Shown here piece by piece: positions 26,601 through 37,100 of a stretch of DNA of 64,000 bases. The DNA is from Sinohyriopsis cumingii (Eukaryota; Mollusca; Bivalvia; Unionida; Unionidae). Position 1 is the first letter of the stretch. Every line of letters starts with the position of its first letter. The notes below the pieces were generated by a model. That model saw only the letters and a program-made list of their open reading frames with translations. It did not search any database and was not told where the DNA came from. The stretch covers positions 100,089,846-100,153,845 of the forward strand of contig CM068826.1 of the NCBI GenBank assembly GCA_028554795.2, read 5' to 3'. Made by a program: the position numbers and the translations under genes.

Positions 26601-29600
26601 TATTTTGTATACACAGTCTCTACGTTTGTTTCACAGTATTGAAATGTTCACGGTGTCCAAATCCTAACGAATGATATGTTAATCTAAAGTACCTTCAAAT
26701 AGGAACTCACGGTGAAGTTCTTGTCAAAGGTTATCATGCATTGTTGTGATGCGGAACTGTAAACAATGGAACGTGCTATGGGTCACAGATTTCACTTTCG
26801 GATCAGCATTAATGTCTCATTTCTTAATGTGCACACAAAGACAACCACATAACAATGCTCATATTCTAAAGATTAAGCAAATACCTTTTAATCAATATCA
26901 AGAATGACAAAATCTAACTCTTGTATTTCCAAAATATGCCCTAAATTTAGGCTGAGACTACGTTCGTAGGTACTGAACCGGAAGTAATAATTGTAACCCG
27001 AGTACTTTAAGGAATGGCAGCTATCAGTTATGTAACACTTTTGATATCTACAGCCTGCATTTAATACTGTATTAATTTACTTTGCACATCAATTCAGAAG
27101 TGAAACAAGAATAGTTAAATAGAACTTTTAAATGCAAATACGGGATGTTTTACAAGATTGTTCCTATTTATTTGCGTTTTTTTTACCATAAGAACTTCTA
27201 CGAGGAAAAAAAGCCACCACCACCACCCAAAAAACTGCAAATTAGCCATTTTTCGACAAACATTGACTTTCCTTGTTATGTGAAATTCTTTTAAAGGATT
27301 ATTTTTGCTCAAATAATATATGCGTATAATCGTACAACCTTGTAATTAAGTTTTAATCATTTGGTAGAAAGAAAGGCAACACAAATATTTGTTACATTTG
27401 GTCACTCTGCCCGTATTCTTCAATTCATTTTGAGAAAAATTTTCACAACAGCAACCAAACTAATCCGCTATTCGAACCAACTTCCGTTATTTTGGTTTAA
27501 ATGGCTATTCTTTGTTCAGAGTGTATTTATCAGCGTAACTAATCGTTTGTCTGTGTTTTGTTGTGGGTATTTCTGAGTGTTGTTGCTGTTGTCAGTGTAA
27601 CTAATCGTGTGTCTATGTTTTGTTGGTTTTTTGTTTAGAATGTTGTTATCAGCGTAACTACTGTTGTTATCAGTGATGTGTCACTGGGCCTGTGTTTTTG
27701 AATAGAGAAGAAAAACACAAACACTTTGTTTAATACAGGCTCATTTTTGAATTTGTCACATCGTATATTGTAGCTGTATGTACAGTATATTTATTAACAA
27801 GTTTTAAGTACAATTTTTTTATTTCTATATTTTTGAAAGGGGGTTTATAGCCATCGTCTTTGTTACTCGATGCTGGCTTTATGTTTCAAAGCGACTGAAC
27901 ATTTTGTGCAGTGTATAACAAATAAATAAAACAAAACTAGCAGCCATTCCGGAATAAACATTCGCCATATTTATATCCATATCTGAATTACACTGCATTT
28001 TTTTGATAGAACCAGGGACGTTAACATTTTCAAAACCCAGCTACGTTGTAAGGGAGGGGCATGGAACGGCCCAAGTATTTGTGAACAGACTGAATGGTGC
28101 CGATGGGAGAATAAGTGTTCGGTACAGAACTTGTGATTTAACGGCCGTTGGCGGTAGGGATTATAGAGCTGCAATGGGGACTCAAGAATTCGAACACGGT
28201 GAGACCTGCAAGGCGATAGAAGTGGATATTCTCAAGAGCAATGTACGTTTTGTTTGCTTCATTTTATTTAAAACAATATGATACCAGAAGACCTTGTGTC
28301 TGAAGATTTGTATCACAATACATAGCATACCGTAATTCCAATAAAGCAAATGTTACTAGAAAATGTCACAGAAGAAGATGATGAAAAGAAGAAGGGCAAA
28401 ATAATAATAATAATAATAATAATAATAAACAGAAGAAGAAGGAGTAGGAGAAGAAGAAGAAGAGTGTTTATTTGTAATTCAGGCAACTAGTCTGTAACGT
28501 CTCCCTCTTAGTAAGAGGGGTGGTTAATTGTATTTGGCTGTGGTTATCTAGAGGATGACCTCACTTGATTTTATACCTCGGTGGGAGTGGCAAGATAGAA
28601 TATCAACAGAGAACTGTGTAAGAATATTGGGAAGAAATAATACAATACGAGCCCCCTTAGACATGAAAAATAAATTTAATCAACAGCAATTAATAGCGGC
28701 ATGTCCAATTCAAGCTAAGTTATGTCAACATAATGTGATAGTAGCTTCTAATTTGGATTTTTTGCATCATAATTACGAGTGGTGAAAAGAGCGCAATATC
28801 CACCACTGATTGCATCACCTTCCTCTTGTGACCCATGTATCACGTCTTCCTATTCTCTAGTCTCCCTATTCTGAACGCTTCATTTCTTCTGGACTTCCTA
28901 GTCTTTTATTCTGAACAACAATCTTTTTCCAGACTTCCGACTTCCGTCTTCGGACTGTCCTGTCTCTCCCAGAAAGCTGTTTTCTCAAAGGACAAAATTA
29001 CCCCTAAATCTCTATACGTATCACTTTCTATACGTACATAAAATTTCCTCACTTACGTTACTCAGAGCATTACTAGCTATATGAACACTGCATAAATTCT
29101 GACCTAATTCGATAGATTATCACTCTCACTTCACAGAGACCGACCATAAATTAACACGTGAGCAATGTATTTAATATTACCGTATCTCTTTACCTATGCT
29201 ACCCTATGCTCGATTACTATTGCATAAAATTCACAAAATACTAGCTCACAGCAATCCCTAATTTACAAGATTATTTAAATCTTACAAAAATCAGATATAA
29301 ATATGCGAGTATCATTATCTTGCGATAATCAGTATCGTCCTAACAGACAGGAAAATTATTTTATATCACCCTATGAAATCCTACACATGAAAATTTCTAT
29401 CGCATGCAATCGTCAATTTTATCAATAAACTAGCAACTGTAAAATTAAAGAGATATATTGCATAACTACTCTAGCATCAACAGAGTTCTATGAAATTGAA
29501 TAAACGATACATAATATGGATCCTAGTCATACCAAACACATTTGCATAAAAGAAACAATCAAAAATAGACAATTACGTGAAGAATTAAAATTGCTACCAT

Positions 29601-32600
29601 AATGCTATTCTCTTTCAGAAACTGTGCGTCCTTGCACTAAACCCAGTCTTTTCTTACAAGACAGCCACCTGGTCCCGTTTTCTTGATGAATGAGGAAAGC
29701 ACTATTCTTTTTAGGCTCCCTCAAAGCCAAACTTATCCTCTCTTAGGGTTTTCGGACTAAAACATTTCGACCCAGGTTGTCACTTTAAATTCACATTACT
29801 TCCAAAGTGTCCGCCTTAATTTACTCTGACCAGTCGTATGCAGCGGTTCCTAAATTTCTCTCAAGATAATCCTTTCCTTCGTCAGATTTTGGAAAGCCTA
29901 GAATCTCTGAACTACGTTGCATATCAATTTCCCTTTGAAAATGATAATTTGACATGGATTCCTATCAAGCGGTTATAGTTGATAGCTCAGATGTTTACTT
30001 TCTCAGGACAGCGTTGTACTGCTCTGGTCAAATCTCAATGAGTCATAGATGCTAGCCTTTCAAGTTTAACACTGACATGGGGGGGGGGGGAGAAAAGAAG
30101 AACGGTCGAAATTACCTTTCAGAAAGACTTTTCTGGCTTAAATTGATAAAATTTAATGCTCAATGCATTCAACATTAAGGTTAAATACAATTCAAAATTC
30201 GACACTTTACATAGCCCATGATACGTATCCATACATTATGCAATACAAAAAGGTGTTTGAGTATGTAACCGAAAGAAAAACATTGTATCCATTGCAATTG
30301 TTATGCATGAAAGTAATCAGTTATTATATATTGTTTCTATTTGAATGAAATGCAAATTATATTACACAGTAATCACACATTACAGATTAAATAAACCCTA
30401 ATGCTTGCATGGTGCAAACAGATGTTTTGTTGTATCAATCGAGTGTCCACGCTGCAGGAGTTGTTAATAAAACAGCTTCACTAACCTTTAAGGCTTTTAT
30501 TGTAATAAATGGTAATAGCTTTATATATTCTTGTGTTATTTCTGAATGGCAAGTTCCCTATTCTAAACATAGTGATTACATAACAAAAATCGTTATCTCC
30601 CAACAATTCTAGATATCTCAAACAAGTGAATTATATTCTTAATGACTTATAGCAAATGCGGTTTTGCGTAAAAACATCTTCACATCTCTGACTAAACTAT
30701 CTAAGAAATGTATTTTCATTATTGACACCATGAGTACACCAAACATTGCCAATCCATACTTAAAAAAAAGCTTTCTAACATTGTTAACCCAGCAATCCCC
30801 CATCTGATCCTAGCTGTAAATGATAGCATAGTGTAGGATATCTGTCCTCTGGTATTTTTAGAATTGTAAGCGACATTTCTGCATACATTTATATCTAATA
30901 CTCTGCATTCTAAATCTTTCTAGATTATTGTCTATGAATGCATTTGGAGGAGACTTGGATGTTCGAAGAATATATTTACAAAATAACAAATTAACTTTTT
31001 CAATATCATAGGCTTCATAAAACCCCAAAACTCAGACCCATAGTTCAGAGTGGGAGTTACCGTCGAGTCAAACAGTCAAATCAATCCAGTTACAGTTAAT
31101 TTGCCAAGACTTTGCTTCAAAGTAGGCGTAGCCTTCAGCGCTTACAAAGCAGAGTTTTCTGGCGTATACTCCAGATTTGTTTTGAAGAAAATATGCATCT
31201 TTGATACTTGTAATATAACTCACTCTATACTTCTGTATGGCCAAAGTACGACTTTTCGTAACTTCTGAGATAGTAACCTCTCATTTAGCATGTACTTAAT
31301 TTGTTTGTCATGGTTATTTGCTTTTCCAGGTAGCTCCAGAAGATCTAGTAAGCATATTTAGTGTACACATGGCCTTTGCAAGTTTTGAGCATCTTTTTTT
31401 CATGCTTCTTTTGTAACAGTTTCATATTTTTTTTAAATCTAGTTTTCAACAAGTGTACTTGTATTATTGTAAGCTTTGTGTGTCATCCTTTCCTTTATTT
31501 TAGAAATAGATACATGTATTATATATCTATATCAATAGTTATTAATTTGAGATTAAATGTGAAAATGTTTACCTCACCTATCTTATATTATTTATGCAAA
31601 GTAAGCTCATGATATGTCCCTGATCGTGCCATATGTACCGTCCGTCGATCGTCATTAGTCATTCACTCTTAAGGCTTTATTCCTTATGATAAGTTGATTT
31701 TTTAGTTATCGAAATTGGTTTATAAGCTTGAATCATAAAGATCTTTGATGCGTTTGCTTACAAGCGACCTCTTTGCTTATTAACTTGGAGATCCAGCCTC
31801 AGATTGGCTTATCATATTTCCACAACTGAAGGTATATTTTGGAACTAATTTAGATCACCTTTGGCATGGGTAGTCTTTGGTCTTCAGGCTAACAAAGATA
31901 TCTGTTCTTATTATGACATGTTATGTGATCTGAATGGTTTAGTTAGTTATCATTCGACAGTGTCAACATATTATTATGGGAAAAAATGTTCTTATTTTTA
32001 AAACGGCACCAAATTAATGTAAATCTTTATTTAATATTTGGGAAAGAGAAGCACAATGTAGGTACCCCAAAATGCCAGTCATGAATATTTATCTAAATAG
32101 TATACATAAACTGCAATTCAATCTTGACTTTACGCACACTCACCCCTCCCGAATAAATAAGTTTCACGAGTCAATAAAGCCAACATTTACATGTATTTCA
32201 TGTATAGTTTTGGAACAAACAGTAGCATCTAACGTTAATAAACATGATGTATTGCGTAACAAGGATTCCATGAGATTAGGCCATGTGAAACTCAGACAAG
32301 ACCACTACTTGATGAATTAGCTACAATTCTTCACAGGCCATCACTTTATACCATATTGCTACACTTCAGCTTTCATAAAGTAAGTCACATAAAACTTCAT
32401 TTTAATTCCCTTTATCGCCTTACATAGACTTGGCCAGAATAACCAGACGCATGCCAATCTTTCATTAGTCCCAATTCAGGTAATGGCCAGTTATTACAAA
32501 TATGTTTATTCACTTGACCATTGTACAGGGGGACAAACTCCCACAAAATATCGCCATGTTGCCTTTATTCTCTTTCTTCTTATTAATTACCTCTCCTGTC

Positions 32601-32892
32601 ACCTAAATGGTTAGAGCGTCTGCCTCGGATGCGGGAGGTCGTGAATTCGAACCATGGCCGACTCATACCAAAGACTTATACAAATGGAACTAGCAGCTGT
32701 CTCGCTTAGCAGTCAGTATTAAGAGGTTAGTGTTAGGAATGGTTGGCCTGGTGTCAGGATAATGTGACTTGGTTGGACATGATGTCACATGTCTGTGGCA
32801 CGATGCCCCAATAGAACGAAGTACAACACTATAGACATTGTAGAGGTGTGACTCAAATTGTTAAAGCTGCGTTAAAAATCCCCCACCACACA

Positions 32893-32935
<43 letters not shown>

Positions 32936-34048
32936 ATTAATATACACAAACGTGCAACTGCACATTATCTTCAAGAGAGGTGCTGCATTATAGATACATA
33001 TGAAGACAGAAATATATTATATTATTTTTTTGTTACTCACTTTTTGTTATGTTTCAAGTGCTTCAAACAGTTAAGAGTAGTGCTTCAACCATTAAGAGTA
33101 TTTTAATCAAACAGAGAAAAACAACTTAAAGATTACAACGTTGTTTGCATAGAGATACATGCTTGCAAAATTTAACACGTATGCTTACTTCACAATAACA
33201 AAAGCTAGTTTAGCGATATCAGCCATAATTGGGCCTATCGTATATTCCTTGTCAGGTACCTACAAATGTTATATGTACCTTTATACGAATACATGTGTAC
33301 ATGCATATTTTTATTTGTGTAGATCGATGTCATTAATATTTATTCTGTTGATTGCGTTGACCGTGCATTATTTGTTTAACTTATTTTACTTTCTATTAGT
33401 TGAAACTTCAAACGAATCATTCAAAATGCTTATGGCGTGTAAATATAAAATACAGCCTTCAAATTATTGCATAGTATAGTTACACTACTAGTATATAAAA
33501 TTGGTTTTGTAAAGATTGTTGATATAAATATTCGCAAAATCTTGCAATCTACATATATATCCTGCATCACTTGAAGACGAAAACCTCACAATAATATACA
33601 TTGTGAAAGAAAATGATGTCTGCAATATAATGAGTGGGGGAGTATTAACACTACAAATAGGTATCAGACTCCAGCAGCTGAAATGGACCACCATCGCAAC
33701 CCCCTGCACTTTACGTTGGATGTTCTTACCCCCCTCCCCTCCCGCCACTGCTCTAATGGCCTAGTGGTCAGAGCGTCCGCCTCGGATGCTGGAAGTCAGA
33801 ACCCAGGCCGAGTCATACCAAAGACTTATTAAAATGGTACTAACAGCTCCTTCGCTCGGCGCTCAGCATTATGGGGTTAATGTTAGGACTGGTCAGCCTG
33901 GTGTCAGGATAATAATGTAACTGGGTAGGACATCGTGCTACATGTCTGTAGCGTGATGTCCCAATGCTAGACATCACTCTTAAGTGCCACACTGCAGACA
34001 TTGTAGAGATATGACTGAAAAATTGTTAAAGTTACATTAAAATCCAAA

Positions 34049-34129
<81 letters not shown>

Positions 34130-37100
34130 GACACACACACATACATGCCTCTAAGAGACAATTACACAGAGGTAATCATTTAAAATCCACTGCATCTCCC
34201 ATGCCACTTATTACTATTATTGCCTACATAAAAAAAGTTTGGTTACAAAAAGTTTTTTTAAAATGAGTTTTTGTTTTGTTTTTGCTACATTTGACCATTG
34301 ACCGCATCCCATAAACCACAGCACTGAAGCCAAAGATGATATCATTCTAAGAGATGGTTACCATCAGGGCAAATTAACAGCAAAGTTTTGTGGAATTCCA
34401 CTCATCCTTAGTGAAGAAAATGCTGTAACGGACATACTACCAAACTGACTGCCACATGGTATAACAATATCCCATAAGCTTTTTAAAATAGTATGGGGAT
34501 AATACGGTGTGATACAGTATTTTAATTTTGTAGCTTATCCTTAATTTTAGTACCAGCACCATTGGTAACTAGATGGCTGCAGTGGAGTGGCAAATTATCG
34601 ATTTTCGCTACTTATTTAATCTTACCTCTCTGACCCTTTAACATACTGCCCCATCCCCCTCTGCCTGTCGTCTTAATGTCCGCCTAAAACACGTCATTTC
34701 AACCTGAAATTCTCTTTGCTTTTCGCAAAATATGGCGCGGAGCAGTCTGTATTCGTGTCCTGGAATTCAACGCCTACAATCGTCTATGTCCCGTGACAAG
34801 TCACTTCCAAATACAAGTATATTTGAACATACATCAATATTATTAAAAAATCTCTATTTGTAACTAAATATCTCTGGTGAATTAACGGCAATTACGATGC
34901 AATGTTATATTTGTATAAGAAAAATCTACATTGGTAATTATATGAAAATTATCACCAATTGCACATATATTATTGAGAAATTCAGTTGTCTTTTCTGATG
35001 AATACAAATCTGTATGACTGAATGAATCGATGTTAAAACCAATACACTGTTTTAATTCATAATATGTAGGTATAATTTCAAATTAAGAGCGTTGGCGTGG
35101 GAATGCATTACTTGAGAAAAATAGCTGTGCTGGATTGGTTTATTCTGCTAATTGTAATTGGATTTTAAAAAAAGTTGCAATGATAGATGATAACATTTAC
35201 ATTGTAGTATATATATTCCATTCATTTCCCTTTTCTTTCTACTTTGATAGGTTCCAGAGATGAGTAATAGCTTCTGTGTTGAGTTATTTGAACCTACTGC
35301 AGGAGCACAAATAGGAAAGGTCAAAAAATGTATAGTCACAATAGTCAGCGACGATGGTAAGACATTTTGATTCTATCCATGAATAGATTTGAATATTTAT
35401 TATTATTATTATTATATGGAAGTTCAGAAGCTGCTAAAGGGCTATAATTCTCTTTAAAATGGTCTCACCAAATGGTCACGTTTTGACCATGATAAGTATC
35501 AACTTAGTTTCAAAGATTTGCTGCAAGAAACTCTTTTGCTTATAACTGGAGCCATGGAGTAAAAAAATAATGGAAAAGTACTTTTATCCTAATTTTTGCC
35601 ACATTTCTAAGAAATTAATGAAATATAATAATAAATGCCAACGTTTTAATGATACACATCAATTATGTTAGCTGTTAAAGAAAAGTACATACTCTTCCAG
35701 CAATGTTAGATTATTTCAGAGAATTCTAAGATACAACGATAACTACCAAAAATTAATTAAATAAAATCTTCATTTCTGTTGCATGAATCGAAATAAAATT
35801 ATTCGTATTGAAAATAATGAGTGAAAGGTAAAGGTAAATCCTTTAAACCCTAAATCTAAAAGAGATGAATAGTTGTTAAGTTAGTTTTCCATAACTATGA
35901 TAAATTAAATATATGCAATCCTGGGCACCATACTTGTGTCTTAGCCTGTGCTTGGTTACATGCATGCTTGATTAGCCAAGGTAGTTTGTTTTCTCCGCCT
36001 CGAGGGTAATTTAAAATCTTAACTATCAAGGGTGCTGAATATAAATTACTCGAACTTGCCATAGAATCGATGAAATAATTCATTAAATTTCAACTTTAAT
36101 TTTAATTAAATGTAGCGACGACTGCCTTTTACAGTTTCTAGAACAATTGTTATATTAATTAATAATTTTTATTTATTTATTAACTCATTCATTTTCTTCA
36201 GAATTCAGTGGGATGGTGTCCAGAATAGCTGCTAAAACAAAAGAGAATATGGACGCACTAAGGTTGGAGAAGAGCACGTGGTTGGAGCAATTCCAGCATG
36301 CAATAAACATCAACGACGGTGACGTGCAAACGGCTACAGTACTCGATTACGTTCTGCACTTTTGTTCTTTTTTTTGGAAAGTAAGTTCAATAATTATGCG
36401 TAAAAGAAATAATATTACAGTGTCACAACTGTAATACTGTTCTTTAATGAACCCGATGTCTCACCTGCGACCGTGTATCAATCTCGTGGTACTGTAACTA
36501 ACAAACAACTTTAACACAAAACGTTAGTATTGTTGCACCGAAAAAGTGACCCCTGTATTTCATTATTGTACCGCTGGTGAGATGATGATGATGATAATGA
36601 TGATGATGATGATAATAATAATAATAATAATAATAACAGCAATAAGAACAACAGCAACAGCAATGATGATGGTGATGATGATAATGGATGTGGTACAGCT
36701 GTCACTGCCACTACTACAACATTTGATTTTAGTTCTTTGCTTCTGCCGACTGCATTATTAGTATCGTCATCATCAACAACAGTAATGACATAAATAACGA
36801 CATTAATGTCAGGAACATTAGAATAATTTATCTTTGGAAAATCACATCCATACTTTTTGGAAAAACTAAGAACAAAGCTTTGTGAAAAGGTCAGATGACT
36901 TACGTGACATGCAACTTTATTGAAATATATTGTTAGTTATGGTGATGGGCATTTGATTTGTTGTGATGCCTTCATTCACTTTGTTGCCATTGTGAACAAT
37001 AATAATGAAAAAATGTACAGTTTATATTACAGTTTAAAATGTTAACTTTTTCTCTGCATTTAAAAGGTTGAAACTTATTTTAAATTGATGGCCTACCATC

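Larger units (their letters stand above)
28243..35250 (+). other. Exchanger intron 5 (7.0 kb)
   Basis: Phase-0 intron. This is where NCX genes often carry alternative exons, but I find no second exon with matching phase and CBD2-like sequence. It holds an AAT/GAA repeat (28.4 kb), a minus-strand LINE piece (30.8 kb) and two SINEs (32.6 and 33.75 kb). Confidence 0.8.

Noticed and set aside
28494-30060. Possible LTR-like segment starting TGTAACGTCTCCC
   Set aside because: No matching second copy, primer-binding site or coding remnant could be shown in the window.
28243-35250. Alternative (mutually exclusive) exons typical of NCX genes
   Set aside because: No second exon with matching phase, acceptor and donor and CBD2-like residues could be found in the intron.
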